Assembly (NCBI GenBank): GCA_965284565.1
Contig: OZ260100.1
Location: forward strand, 3,038,001 to 3,102,000
DNA: 64,000 nt
Reading direction: 5' to 3'
Source: BRH-c54 sp965284565
GTDB taxonomy: Bacteria > Bacteroidota > Bacteroidia > Flavobacteriales_E > Vicingaceae
In this document: positions 27,537 to 35,915 of the stretch, piece after piece
Layout of the letters: each line of letters opens with the position of its first letter
How positions within the stretch are numbered: position 1 is the stretch's first letter
The notes under the pieces: generated by a model
The model's input: only the letters and a program-made list of their open reading frames with translations
What the model was told of the DNA's origin: nothing
Databases searched by the model: none
Made by a program: the position numbers and the translations under genes

Positions 27537-27544
27537 TATTTTTG
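27537..27544 (+). promoter_or_regulatory. TAnnTTTG promoter element for the HU gene
   Basis: TATTTTTG lies 39 nt before the HU start at 27584. No -33 TTG is obvious. Confidence 0.4.
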
Positions 27545-27583
27545 ATACGATAACATTATTTATTAACTAAAACTCTAAAAATT

Positions 27584-27856
27584 ATGAACAAAGGAGAATT
27601 AATTGATGCAATTGCTAAAGATGCAAAATTAACTAAAGTTGATGCTGGAAATGCTTTAAATGCTTTCGTTGCTAACGTAACTAAATCATTAAAAAAAGGT
27701 GACAGTGTACAATTAATCGGTTTTGGTACTTTCTCAATTTCTAAAAGATCTGCTAGAACTGGAAGAAACCCACAAACTGGTAAAGAAATTAAAATTGCAG
27801 CTAAAAAAGTAGCTAAATTTAAAGCTGGTAAAGCTTTAGCTGAAACTGTTAAGTAA
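27584..27856 (+). CDS. HU family DNA-binding protein
   Basis: 90 aa, typical for HU. The DNA-binding arm region GFGTFSISKRSARTGRNPQT and the dimer helices (LIDAIAKDAKLTKVDAGNAL) are clear. It compacts and bends DNA. Codon use is strongly restricted (lysine mostly AAA, repeated GCT for alanine), as expected for a highly expressed gene. It is transcribed alone and ends in a strong terminator shared with the convergent topB. Confidence 0.93.
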   Translation: MNKGELIDAIAKDAKLTKVDAGNALNAFVANVTKSLKKGDSVQLIGFGTFSISKRSARTGRNPQTGKEIKIAAKKVAKFKAGKALAETVK

Positions 27857-27876
27857 TTGGTTTTACTTCAACAAAG

Positions 27877-27910
27877 AAAAACCCGAACAGTTAGACTGTT
27901 CGGGTTTTTT
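27877..27910. terminator. Strong bidirectional terminator between HU gene and topB
   Basis: AAAAACCCGAACAG (27877-27890), 5-nt loop, and CTGTTCGGGTTTTTT (27896-27910) make a perfect stem of 14 bp with A- and T-runs on both sides. Confidence 0.9.
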
Positions 27911-27944
27911 GTTTTTAAATAGCTTTCTATTTTAAAATACAGTA

Positions 27945-30230
27945 TTAATTACCAGTTATAATCTCTACAACCAACTCTTTGGTTAAAGTTTTGCCTGCAG
28001 CTCGTTTTCTAACATCTTCAAATGTATAGCGAAAGTTACAGCCATTTTTATATTCGCTGCAACCATAAGCTGTTTTTCCTTTAATAATTTCTCCTTTTTT
28101 ACATTTCGGACAAATTAAAATATTGTTTTTAGAAGGTTTAGGTTTTTTAGTTGTCTTTGGTGTTAACTGTAGTTCGAAATTTTCATCTAAACTCAACACT
28201 CCATCTATTTTTTGCCCATTATTTTTAAACCCTTTTATAGTTGTTGACTTTCCTTTTTTTAATATTTGAAGGATTTGTTTTTCGGTTAATTTCTTTTCTT
28301 GAAAAATAAAAGGCAGTAGAAATTTACATCCATTTTTATATTCACTGCAACCATAAGCACTTTTTCCTTTAAGTATGTTACCTTTTTTACATTTAGGACA
28401 TATTGTGGTTTCAATTCCTGATATTTTCTTCTTAGTTTTCGTTTCTGCTTGATGAGCTACATGAGATATTTGAACACTGTTTTGCTCCATTCTAACTTCA
28501 TACACCAAGTCATCTACCATTTTTTTCATGTTTTTAATGAAAGTTCCTGCGTTGTATTTACCTTTTTCAATTTCTTGTAGCTGCTTCTCCCATGTACCCG
28601 TTAACTCAGCAGAAGTAAGAATTTTATTTTTTATAGTATCTATCAGTTGAACCCCTGTAGTTGTTGGTAGTAATTGTTTTTTATTTCTTACAATATATTT
28701 ACGCTTAAATAAGGTTTCTATAATATTTGCTCTAGTAGATGGTCTTCCTATACCATTTTCTTTCATCAACTCTCGTAATTCTTCATCATCAACTTGCTTT
28801 CCAGCAGTTTCCATAGCTCTTAATAAAGTTGCTTCTGTAAACATTTTTGGTGGCTTTGTTTCTTTTTCTAAAAAACTTGGTTCGTGAGGTCCTTTTTCAC
28901 CTTTCTTAAAAGCAGGAAGCACATCAGGTTCTTTTTCTTCTGCTCCAGCTACTTCAAAAACTACCCTCCATCCTTTTTCAGTAATTACTTTTCCTGTTGT
29001 TTTAAAAGTTACCTCATCCGCCTTACCAATAACAGCAGTATTATCTACCGAACAATCTTCATAAAAAACAGCTATAAAACGCCTTACAATTATATCGTAA
29101 ACTTTTTGCTCGTGCAGACTTAATGAATTTTGTACTCCTGTTGGTATAATAGCATGGTGATCAGTAACTTTTTTATCATTAAATACTTTAGATGATTTTC
29201 TAATTTTCTTTCCTAATAAAGGTTGGGTTAGTTGCAAATAGTTAGTCAACTTTTCCAAAATACCTTTTACTTTCGGATAAACATCATTTGGTAAAAAGGT
29301 AGTGTCCACTCTAGGATAGGTTACTACCTTTTGCTCGTAAAGTTTCTGAACGGTTTTAAGTGTATCATCTGCAGAAAATCCAAACTTATTATTACAATAA
29401 ACCTGTAAGCCCGTTAAGTCAAATAGTTTAGGCGCATATTCTTTGCCTTTCTTTTTTTCTACAGAAACAATTTCAAAATCGCTCTCTTTAACTTTATTAG
29501 CTAATTTTTCTCCATCTTCTTTTTTTAAAAACCTACCTTCTTCGCAATTAAATAAGGTATCTCTGTAAAGCGTTTGTAACTCCCAAAAAAGCGTTGGTTT
29601 AAAGTTTTCTATTTCTTTATACCTATTTACTACCATTGCTAAAGTTGGTGTTTGCACCCTTCCTATAGATAATACCTGTTTATAACCACCATGTTTTATA
29701 GTATATAAACGAGTAGCATTCATTCCCAACAACCAATCTCCTATAGCTCTAGAAAATCCTGCATAGTATAAGTTATCATATTTTTCTGAAGGTTTTAAGT
29801 TGTCAAAACCTTCTTTAATAGCTTCTGTAGTTAATGAAGAAATCCATAAACGCTTTATTTCGCCTTTATACCCTGCTTGCTCTAATACCCAGCGCTGAAT
29901 AAGCTCTCCTTCTTGTCCGGCATCACCACAGTTGATAACTACTGTTGCTTTATCGAATAAACTTTTAACAATGTCAAACTGTTTTTTAATTCCAGCATTA
30001 TCAGTCACTTTTGTTTTAAATTTTTCTGGCAACATTGGTAAACTGTTTAAGTTCCAACTTTTCCAATAATCCTTATAATCGTGTGGTTCAAAGAGTGTAC
30101 ACAAATGTCCGAAAGTGTAAGTTACAGCATAGCCATTGCCTTCAAAATAACCATCTCGCTTAGTATTAGCACCAAGCACACTGGCAATTTCTCTGGCTAC
30201 ACTGGGTTTTTCGGCAATGCAAACTTTCAT
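27945..30230 (-). CDS. topB: DNA topoisomerase III (type IA)
   Basis: 761 aa. The Toprim domain begins MKVCIAEKPSVAREIASVLG and carries CGDAGQEGELIQRW (about 101-114); LSIGRVQTPTLAMV follows; the catalytic tyrosine is Y305 in VVTYPRVDTTFLP. The C-terminal end carries two copies of a Cys-rich repeat, each with CPKCKKG and CSEYKNGC, at about 615-640 and 702-725. It decatenates DNA and resolves recombination and replication intermediates. It is first in a minus-strand stretch downstream of the HsdR-N and queE genes; a 41-nt gap separates it from the former. Confidence 0.93.
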   Translation of the reverse strand: MKVCIAEKPSVAREIASVLGANTKRDGYFEGNGYAVTYTFGHLCTLFEPHDYKDYWKSWNLNSLPMLPEKFKTKVTDNAGIKKQFDIVKSLFDKATVVINCGDAGQEGELIQRWVLEQAGYKGEIKRLWISSLTTEAIKEGFDNLKPSEKYDNLYYAGFSRAIGDWLLGMNATRLYTIKHGGYKQVLSIGRVQTPTLAMVVNRYKEIENFKPTLFWELQTLYRDTLFNCEEGRFLKKEDGEKLANKVKESDFEIVSVEKKKGKEYAPKLFDLTGLQVYCNNKFGFSADDTLKTVQKLYEQKVVTYPRVDTTFLPNDVYPKVKGILEKLTNYLQLTQPLLGKKIRKSSKVFNDKKVTDHHAIIPTGVQNSLSLHEQKVYDIIVRRFIAVFYEDCSVDNTAVIGKADEVTFKTTGKVITEKGWRVVFEVAGAEEKEPDVLPAFKKGEKGPHEPSFLEKETKPPKMFTEATLLRAMETAGKQVDDEELRELMKENGIGRPSTRANIIETLFKRKYIVRNKKQLLPTTTGVQLIDTIKNKILTSAELTGTWEKQLQEIEKGKYNAGTFIKNMKKMVDDLVYEVRMEQNSVQISHVAHQAETKTKKKISGIETTICPKCKKGNILKGKSAYGCSEYKNGCKFLLPFIFQEKKLTEKQILQILKKGKSTTIKGFKNNGQKIDGVLSLDENFELQLTPKTTKKPKPSKNNILICPKCKKGEIIKGKTAYGCSEYKNGCNFRYTFEDVRKRAAGKTLTKELVVEIITGN

Positions 30231-30271
30231 ATAGTATATTAAAAATAGCTTTTTACAAATTAATGGTTTTT

Positions 30272-30721
30272 TTACAATAATTCATAATCAGGAATATCCT
30301 CTAAAAAAGTGTAAGACTCGTTTTTAAAATCTATTTTGCAACAATAATGATTCATTCCATTGGTTACTAAAAGATATGGCACTTTAAAAACCATATTATA
30401 TCGAGCAATTTGTTCAAAAGTTGCTTCTGTAATTTTTATGTGAGGAGCTTTACACTCTATCATAAACAAAGGTTGTAATTGTTTATTATAAATTAATACA
30501 TCTGCTCTTTTTTGCATCTCGTTAAAAACCAAACCTTTTTCAATTACAATTAATGATTTTGGAAATTTTTTATGATTAATTAAAAAACTAACCAAATGTT
30601 GCCTAACCCACTCTTCTGGAGTTAAAACCAAGTATTTTTTACGAATAACATCAAAAATGTATTCTTTATCATGCTCTCGCTTAACTTTATAATCGTATTC
30701 TGGTAAGTTGAGTTGGTGCAT
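30272..30721 (-). CDS. Stand-alone HsdR N-terminal (HSDR_N_2) nuclease-like protein
   Basis: 149 aa. It matches only the N-terminal PD-(D/E)XK-like domain of type I restriction R subunits: VRQHLVSFLINHKKFPKSLI, KRADVLIYNKQLQPLFMIEC and KAPHIKITEATFEQIARYN. The D of RADVLIY and the E-x-K of ECKAP are the expected metal-binding residues. No helicase, HsdM or HsdS is nearby, so it is not a restriction system remnant in any obvious way; single-domain homologues are widespread in Bacteroidota. It lies 7 nt after queE on the same strand. Confidence 0.8.
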   Translation of the reverse strand: MHQLNLPEYDYKVKREHDKEYIFDVIRKKYLVLTPEEWVRQHLVSFLINHKKFPKSLIVIEKGLVFNEMQKRADVLIYNKQLQPLFMIECKAPHIKITEATFEQIARYNMVFKVPYLLVTNGMNHYCCKIDFKNESYTFLEDIPDYELL

Positions 30722-30728
30722 ATTAATA

Positions 30729-31388
30729 CTAAGGTATATGCATGTATTTATGCGTTTGTAAAGAAATTGACCATTGTGTATGTTTTTTCACATACTCTAT
30801 AATAAGTGGCAACATTTTTTCTTGACTACTCCATTCGGGTTGTAAATACAATCTGCAATTTTTTTTCACTTTTGCCGCATGCTCTTCTGCCCATTTAAAA
30901 TCATTTTTATTATGAATAATTACTTTTAATTCATCTGCATAATGATAGGCATCATCAAGCGGAGGCATATTTTTTTTTGGTGATAAACAATACCAATCCC
31001 AACTACCACTACTTTGGTGAGCTCCAGAAGTTTCTAAAAAAACTTCTACCCCCACTGCTTTTAACTGATTTGTTATATAATCTAAATTATATAACAAAGG
31101 TTCTCCACCTGTTATTACAATAGCTTTTGCTCCAATTTTAATAATATTTTCTATAATCTGCTTTACATCTACTAATGGATGTAAATCAGGATTCCAACTT
31201 TCTTTCACATCACACCAATGGCAACCAACATCACAACCACCAACTCGGATAAAATAAGCTGCTTTACCAGTATTATATCCCTCTCCCTGAACAGAATAAA
31301 ACTCTTCCATAATAGGCAACATTATTCCCTCTAAAAGTCCTTCTTGTTGCTCTTCACTCAGTTTTTTATTTATTAAAGTATTTGTCAT
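30729..31388 (-). CDS. queE: 7-carboxy-7-deazaguanine synthase
   Basis: 219 aa. A radical SAM enzyme that converts 6-carboxytetrahydropterin to 7-carboxy-7-deazaguanine in queuosine synthesis. The cluster cysteines C52, C56 and C59 (GGCDVGCHWCD) show the C-x3-C-x2-C motif of the family; MEEFYSVQGEGYNTGKAAYF, VITGGEPLLY and the C-terminal LQPEWSSQ/ SLQTHKYMHIP also fit. A TATTTTTG promoter element ends 4 nt before its ATG. The HsdR-N gene follows closely on the same strand. Confidence 0.93.
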   Translation of the reverse strand: MTNTLINKKLSEEQQEGLLEGIMLPIMEEFYSVQGEGYNTGKAAYFIRVGGCDVGCHWCDVKESWNPDLHPLVDVKQIIENIIKIGAKAIVITGGEPLLYNLDYITNQLKAVGVEVFLETSGAHQSSGSWDWYCLSPKKNMPPLDDAYHYADELKVIIHNKNDFKWAEEHAAKVKKNCRLYLQPEWSSQEKMLPLIIEYVKKHTQWSISLQTHKYMHIP

Positions 31389-31392
31389 ACTG

Positions 31393-31400
31393 CAAAAATA
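31393..31400 (-). promoter_or_regulatory. TAnnTTTG element 4 nt before the queE start
   Basis: On the minus strand TATTTTTG is followed by CAGT and then ATG, the same N4 spacing as at the PTPS/queD-like gene and recF. The expected transcript would be leaderless. No -33 TTG was found. Confidence 0.45.
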
Positions 31401-31512
31401 AGATTTGTTTTTCTATATTCTATTTATAGTATTTTTACTTAGTTGTTTATTCTTTTTGTAACATAAATACTTAATACTCGTAAAATGCCCAATATCAACA
31501 AAAAACAACTGC

Positions 31513-32382
31513 ATGCGACAACTTAAGATTACACAGCAAGTAACAAATAGGGAAACCATTTCATTGGAAAAATACCTTCAGGATATTTCTAAATTAGACA
31601 TGATTACTGCTGATGAAGAAGTAGAGTTAGCCAGAAAAATTAAAGCAGGAGATATGAATGCTCTCGAAAAATTAGTCAGAGCTAACTTGCGTTTTGTAAT
31701 ATCTGTTTCTAAGCAATACCAAAATCAAGGGTTAACGCTTCCAGATTTAATTAATGAAGGAAATATTGGTCTGATAAAAGCAGCTGAAAGGTTTGATGAA
31801 ACCAGAGGTTTTAAATTCATTTCTTATGCCGTTTGGTGGATACGTCAATCTATTTTGCAAGCTATAGCGGAACAAGCTAGAATTGTTCGTTTGCCTTTAA
31901 ATAAAATTGGTAATATCTCTAAAATAAATAAAGCTTTTACTTCATTAGAACAATTTCATGAAAGAGAACCTTCTGTAGAAGAAATTGCCGATTTACTTGA
32001 TATTACTACAAATGAAGTAAGTGATTTCCTTAAAATTTCTGGAAGACACATTTCTGTTGACGCCCCTCTTTCTGATGATGACGATTCTGGAAGCATGTTA
32101 GATTTTATGAGCGATGACAACAATCTTAATTCTCCGGATAAAGAACTAACTAACGAATCGTTACGAAACGAAATTGAACGTTCTTTATCTACACTTTCTC
32201 CTAGAGAAGCTAGTGTTTTAAAAATGTACTATGGAATTGGTTATAAAAACCCACTAACTTTAGATGAAATAGGCAGAAACCTAGACTTAACAAGGGAAAG
32301 AGTTCGCCAGATAAAAGAAAAATCTTTAAGGAGACTAAAACAAACATCAAGAAGTAATTTACTTAGACCATTTTTAGGTTAA
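31513..32382 (+). CDS. rpoD: Primary RNA polymerase sigma factor (RpoD/SigA type)
   Basis: 289 aa, the short form lacking most of region 1 that is usual in Bacteroidota. Region 1.2/2 (ISKLDMITADEEVELARKIK, LRFVISVSKQYQNQGLTLPD, FKFISYAVWWIRQSI), region 3 (REPSVEEIADLLDI) and region 4 with its helix-turn-helix (LTLDEIGRNLDLTRERVRQI) are all present. It directs the housekeeping polymerase to TAnnTTTG promoters. It runs convergently into moaC-mogA, with stop codons overlapping by 4 nt and no terminator between. Confidence 0.95.
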   Translation: MRQLKITQQVTNRETISLEKYLQDISKLDMITADEEVELARKIKAGDMNALEKLVRANLRFVISVSKQYQNQGLTLPDLINEGNIGLIKAAERFDETRGFKFISYAVWWIRQSILQAIAEQARIVRLPLNKIGNISKINKAFTSLEQFHEREPSVEEIADLLDITTNEVSDFLKISGRHISVDAPLSDDDDSGSMLDFMSDDNNLNSPDKELTNESLRNEIERSLSTLSPREASVLKMYYGIGYKNPLTLDEIGRNLDLTRERVRQIKEKSLRRLKQTSRSNLLRPFLG

Positions 32383-33290
32383 TCATGACGAGCTCCTTTT
32401 AAAATTCTAAAAGCATGGAGAATAGCAGGAAAAACTGCCTCCATGCTTTCTTTTGCTCCATTAGTAGAGCCTGGTAAAGCCAATACCAACGAATCTTTTA
32501 TAACACCAGCAACACTTCTTGACAACATAGAATATGGTGTTCTATCTTGTCCGTAAGCTCTTATTGCTTCTTCTATTCCTTTAATTTCTCTATCCAATAA
32601 TGGACAAAGTGCTTCCGGAGTTACATCTCTTGAAGATAGACCTGTGCCTCCTGTATAAATAATTAAATTAACTTTTTCATTAGCATAATAAGTGGCCTTT
32701 TCTGCAATAATTTCTTTTTCATCAGGAATAATAATGTAATCTGATATAGTAACACCACATTCCTTTAATTTATCAATAATTGCTTTTCCTGCTTTATCTT
32801 CTTTTTGTCCTTGCGAAATAGTATCGGAACAAACAATTACAGCAGCTTTTAAATCTTGTCGGAATTTATCTTTAAAATCAGACTTCCCTCCTTTTTTATC
32901 TAATAATTTTATTTCATGAATTTCTATTCCTTTATCGATAGGTTTTAACATATCATACATATTCAACGCTACTAAACTAGCCCCATGCATGGCTTCAACT
33001 TCTACACCTGTTTTATAAATGGTTTTTACAGTAATATAAATATAGATAGCTAAATCTTTAATTTCATAATCGATAGTTGTAGCTTCTATTGGCATAGGAT
33101 GACAATCTGCTAACAACAAAGCGGTTTTCTTAACGCCTAACAACCCTACCGCTTTACTCATGGCAAACACATCTCCTTTAGGAACCTTATTCTCTTTAAT
33201 AGCAAATATAGTTTCTGGTTTACTCACTTTTACAATGGCTTGAGCTGTTGCAATTCTTAGTGTGTTATTTTTATGTGTTATATCTATCAT
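32379..33290 (-). CDS. Bifunctional molybdenum cofactor protein MoaC-MogA
   Basis: 303 aa fusion. Residues 1-150 are MoaC, cyclic pyranopterin monophosphate synthase (GDVFAMSKAVGLLGVKKTA, LLLADCHPMPIEA, TGVEVEAMHGASLVALNMYD). Residues 150-303 are MogA/MoaB, molybdopterin adenylyltransferase (AAVIVCSDTISQGQKEDKAG, IIYTGGTGLSSRDVTPEAL, LALPGSTNGAKESMEAVFPA). The fusion joins the first and last steps of cofactor synthesis and is common in this phylum. No other moa gene is in the window. Confidence 0.92.
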   Translation of the reverse strand: MIDITHKNNTLRIATAQAIVKVSKPETIFAIKENKVPKGDVFAMSKAVGLLGVKKTALLLADCHPMPIEATTIDYEIKDLAIYIYITVKTIYKTGVEVEAMHGASLVALNMYDMLKPIDKGIEIHEIKLLDKKGGKSDFKDKFRQDLKAAVIVCSDTISQGQKEDKAGKAIIDKLKECGVTISDYIIIPDEKEIIAEKATYYANEKVNLIIYTGGTGLSSRDVTPEALCPLLDREIKGIEEAIRAYGQDRTPYSMLSRSVAGVIKDSLVLALPGSTNGAKESMEAVFPAILHAFRILKGARHD

Positions 33291-33355
33291 CTATTTAAAA
33301 ATTATCTTCTTCCAAAATTCGATAAAATAATACGTTTTTTAAATGATTTAACTCA

Positions 33356-33363
33356 TATCTTTG
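33356..33363 (+). promoter_or_regulatory. TAnnTTTG promoter element for the cytidine deaminase gene
   Basis: TATCTTTG lies 40 nt before the ATG at 33404. No -33 TTG is obvious. Confidence 0.4.
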
Positions 33364-33403
33364 AATTTGATTATAGACTAACAATTAGCAATTAACCCAA
33401 ATT

Positions 33404-33892
33404 ATGAAAGAAAAAGAGTTTACTATTAGTTATAAAGAATATCAAAACGATGAATTTCATCTTTTACCCGAACAAACCCAAAAGTTAATTCAACTTGCTG
33501 ATGGTAACCTTAAAAATGCTTATGCTCCTTATTCAAATTTTGAGGTAAGTGCTGCACTTCAACTTAGCAACAACGAAATAATAAAAGGCACCAATCAGGA
33601 AAATGCAGCTTACCCATCGGGTACATGTGCAGAAAGAGTGGCTGTCTTTTACGCTAATTCAAAGTATCCTAATGAAAAAATAAAAGAGATTGTAATTACC
33701 ACCACAAAAAACAATCAATCTCCACTTTCGCCTTGTGGTTCTTGTCGCCAAGCACTAATAGAGTACGAAAAAAAGCAACAAGCACCAATAAAGGTGATTT
33801 TAAAATCTGGAGATTCTGCTGTTTGGGTTTTTAACAGTATCGCTGACTTACTTCCTTTTGCATTTGATGCTAATCAATTACTTGATAAATAA
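33404..33892 (+). CDS. cdd: Cytidine deaminase
   Basis: 162 aa. Zinc-binding signature CAERVAVFYAN and PCGSCRQALIEY, with AYAPYSNFEVSAAL at the substrate pocket, identify the homotetrameric cytidine deaminase, which turns cytidine and deoxycytidine to uridine forms in pyrimidine salvage. It has about 25 extra residues at the N-terminus compared with the minimal enzyme. upp at 38677 and the CNT transporter at 7122 belong to the same salvage route. Confidence 0.92.
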   Translation: MKEKEFTISYKEYQNDEFHLLPEQTQKLIQLADGNLKNAYAPYSNFEVSAALQLSNNEIIKGTNQENAAYPSGTCAERVAVFYANSKYPNEKIKEIVITTTKNNQSPLSPCGSCRQALIEYEKKQQAPIKVILKSGDSAVWVFNSIADLLPFAFDANQLLDK

Positions 33893-33944
33893 TTCATTTT
33901 GTTAAAGAAGTGTTAATGCATATAAGATAGAAGTGCTTTCTTCT

Positions 33945-33952
33945 TAAATTTG
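33945..33952 (+). promoter_or_regulatory. TAnnTTTG promoter element for the DUF1573 gene
   Basis: TAAATTTG lies 44 nt before the ATG at 33997. No -33 TTG is seen. Confidence 0.4.
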
Positions 33953-33996
33953 AGAAGTATTTATCAATTATTATTAACCTATAAATAAATTTAACT

Positions 33997-34449
33997 ATGA
34001 AAAAAATTATTTTATCTTTAAGCATATTACTAGCTTCAGTAGCAGTAATTAATGCACAAACAGCTGATGGAGCAACTCCAGTACAAAATGAAAATGCAGC
34101 TGTTCTTACTTTTGAGGAAGAAGTTGTTGATTACGGAACTATTGAACAAGGAGCTGATGGTGTAAGAGAATTTATATTCACCAACACAGGAAAAAGCCCA
34201 TTAATTATTTCTAATGCAGTTGGAAGTTGTGGATGTACTGTTCCTACTTGGCCAAAAGAACCTATTAAACCAGGTCAAAAAGCAGCTATTAAAGTAAAAT
34301 ACGATACCAAAAGAATTGGTGCTATTAATAAATCAGTAACCATTACTTCTAATGCTACTGAACCAACAAAAATTATTAGAATTAAAGGTACTGTTGTTGC
34401 TCCTAAGACTTCTCCTACAAAAGAAGCAGTTGGTGCTCCAGCAAACTAA
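33997..34449 (+). CDS. DUF1573 domain-containing secreted protein
   Basis: 150 aa. A signal peptide (MKKIILSLSILLASVAVINAQ) precedes one DUF1573 immunoglobulin-like domain with DYGTIEQGADGVREFIFTN and the Cys-rich SNAVGSCGCTVPTWPKEPIK. The family is very common in Bacteroidota; its function is unknown. The gene is single and ended by a terminator. Confidence 0.85.
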   Translation: MKKIILSLSILLASVAVINAQTADGATPVQNENAAVLTFEEEVVDYGTIEQGADGVREFIFTNTGKSPLIISNAVGSCGCTVPTWPKEPIKPGQKAAIKVKYDTKRIGAINKSVTITSNATEPTKIIRIKGTVVAPKTSPTKEAVGAPAN

Positions 34450-34476
34450 TCTTTAAATAAAGATCACTTACATAAG

Positions 34477-34507
34477 CCCTGATAAAATTATTTGTCAGGG
34501 TTTTTTT
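34477..34507 (+). terminator. Intrinsic terminator of the DUF1573 gene
   Basis: CCCTGATAAA (34477-34486), loop ATTA, and TTTGTCAGGG (34491-34500) pair with one G-U, followed by seven T. Confidence 0.85.
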
Positions 34508-34582
34508 GTACTTTAAGCTAAAAATACTTGTTTAAACTAAATCTTGTTTAGTAATTTTATCTTTCATTTTTTAATAGTTGCT

Positions 34583-35806
34583 ATGTTATCATTATCAGAA
34601 AGAAGTATATTAATGCCTGAATCACCTATCAGAAAGCTTGTTCCTTTTGCACAAGCTGCTGAAGCTAAGGGAAGAACAGTTTATTATTTAAATATTGGAC
34701 AACCAGATATTAAAACTCCAGAAGTAGCCATTGATGCTTTAAGGATTATTGACAGAAGTATTATTGAATATAGTCATTCTGCTGGTGGTGTAGGTTACAG
34801 AAATGGACTAGCGAAGTATTATAATAAGTTAGATTTTGATATTACTGCCGATGATATTTTAGTAACTACTGGTGGATCAGAAGCTTTGGTTTTTGCATTT
34901 AATTGCTGCATGAACCCTGGTGATGAAGTTATTATCCCTGAACCATTTTATGCTAACTATAATGGTTTTTCTCAAATTGCAGGAGTAAATATCGTTCCTG
35001 TAACTTCAACAATAGAAAATGGTTTTGCCCTTCCTCAAATTGAAGAATTTGAAAAATTAATAACACCAAAAACCAAAGCTATATTAATTTGTAACCCAGG
35101 TAACCCAACAGGTTATTTATATAGCAAAGAAGAATTAGAAACGTTAAAAAATATTGTCAAAAAACATAATCTTTATTTAATTGCTGATGAAGTTTATAGA
35201 GAATTTTGTTATGACGACAAAAAACATTACTCAGTTTTTAACTTAAAAGGTATTGATGAGAACACTATCGTTATAGATTCCATTTCCAAAAGATATAGCA
35301 TGTGTGGAGCTCGTATTGGAGCTTTTATCTCTAAAAATAAAAAATTAATAGCTACAGCTTTAAAATATGCTCAAGCAAGGTTAAGTCCACCAACTTTAGG
35401 ACAAGTTGCTGGTGAAGCTGCATTAAATACTCCTCAAAGCTATTTTGATGAAGTAATTGATGAGTATGTTCAAAGAAGAAATGTAGTTATTAAAGGACTT
35501 AACGAAATTGAAGGTGTTAAATGCCCTACTCCTGGAGGAGCTTTTTATGCTGTTGTAGAATTGCCAGTAAAAGATGCTGAAAAATTCTGTCAGTGGTTAT
35601 TAGAAGAATTTGAATACAATAACCAAACAGTTATGCTAGCTCCTGCTGCTGGATTTTATGCTACTAAAGGATTAGGAAGAAGAGAAGTTCGTATTGCATA
35701 TGTTTTAAATAAAAACTCACTACTTAATGCGTTGGAATGTTTAAAACATGCTTTGCAAGTTTATCCTGAAAGCACTTTAAAAGAAAAACAATCGTTAGCA
35801 GAATAA
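34583..35806 (+). CDS. Class I/II PLP-dependent aminotransferase
   Basis: 407 aa from the ATG at 34583 (MLSLSERSILMPESPIRKLV). A longer frame from a TTG at 34544 is hydrophobic and ends in the untranslated region after the terminator, so it is rejected. Fold type I motifs: NIGQPDIKTPEVAI, VTTGGSEALVFAF, ICNPGNPTGYLYS, LIADEVYREFCYD and DSISKRYSMCGARIGAF with the PLP lysine. It resembles aspartate/aromatic-type aminotransferases. Substrate unresolved. Confidence 0.9.
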   Translation: MLSLSERSILMPESPIRKLVPFAQAAEAKGRTVYYLNIGQPDIKTPEVAIDALRIIDRSIIEYSHSAGGVGYRNGLAKYYNKLDFDITADDILVTTGGSEALVFAFNCCMNPGDEVIIPEPFYANYNGFSQIAGVNIVPVTSTIENGFALPQIEEFEKLITPKTKAILICNPGNPTGYLYSKEELETLKNIVKKHNLYLIADEVYREFCYDDKKHYSVFNLKGIDENTIVIDSISKRYSMCGARIGAFISKNKKLIATALKYAQARLSPPTLGQVAGEAALNTPQSYFDEVIDEYVQRRNVVIKGLNEIEGVKCPTPGGAFYAVVELPVKDAEKFCQWLLEEFEYNNQTVMLAPAAGFYATKGLGRREVRIAYVLNKNSLLNALECLKHALQVYPESTLKEKQSLAE

Positions 35807-35915
35807 GTAATTTATATAGACATCTGACGTATTTATAGGTTTTTAACAAGGTAAATATTGCTTACCGAATTGCTATTCAATTTTTTATTAGGAAATTAGC
35901 AGTCTTAATTAAAAG

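Noticed and set aside
28884..29123. Plus-strand frame inside topB and other antisense frames such as 12336-12518, 49763-50089 and 50289-50807
   Set aside because: They lie entirely within well-supported genes on the other strand and have no recognisable domain or start context.
30272..30721. Type I restriction-modification system
   Set aside because: Only an isolated HsdR N-terminal domain is present; no helicase, HsdM or HsdS gene lies nearby.
31389..31512. PreQ1 riboswitch controlling queE
   Set aside because: The promoter element lies 4 nt from the start codon, leaving no room for a leader, and no pseudoknot-like sequence was seen.
34544..34582. N-terminal extension of the class I/II aminotransferase from TTG
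   Set aside because: The 13 added residues are hydrophobic and unrelated to the family; the ATG at 34583 gives the expected start.
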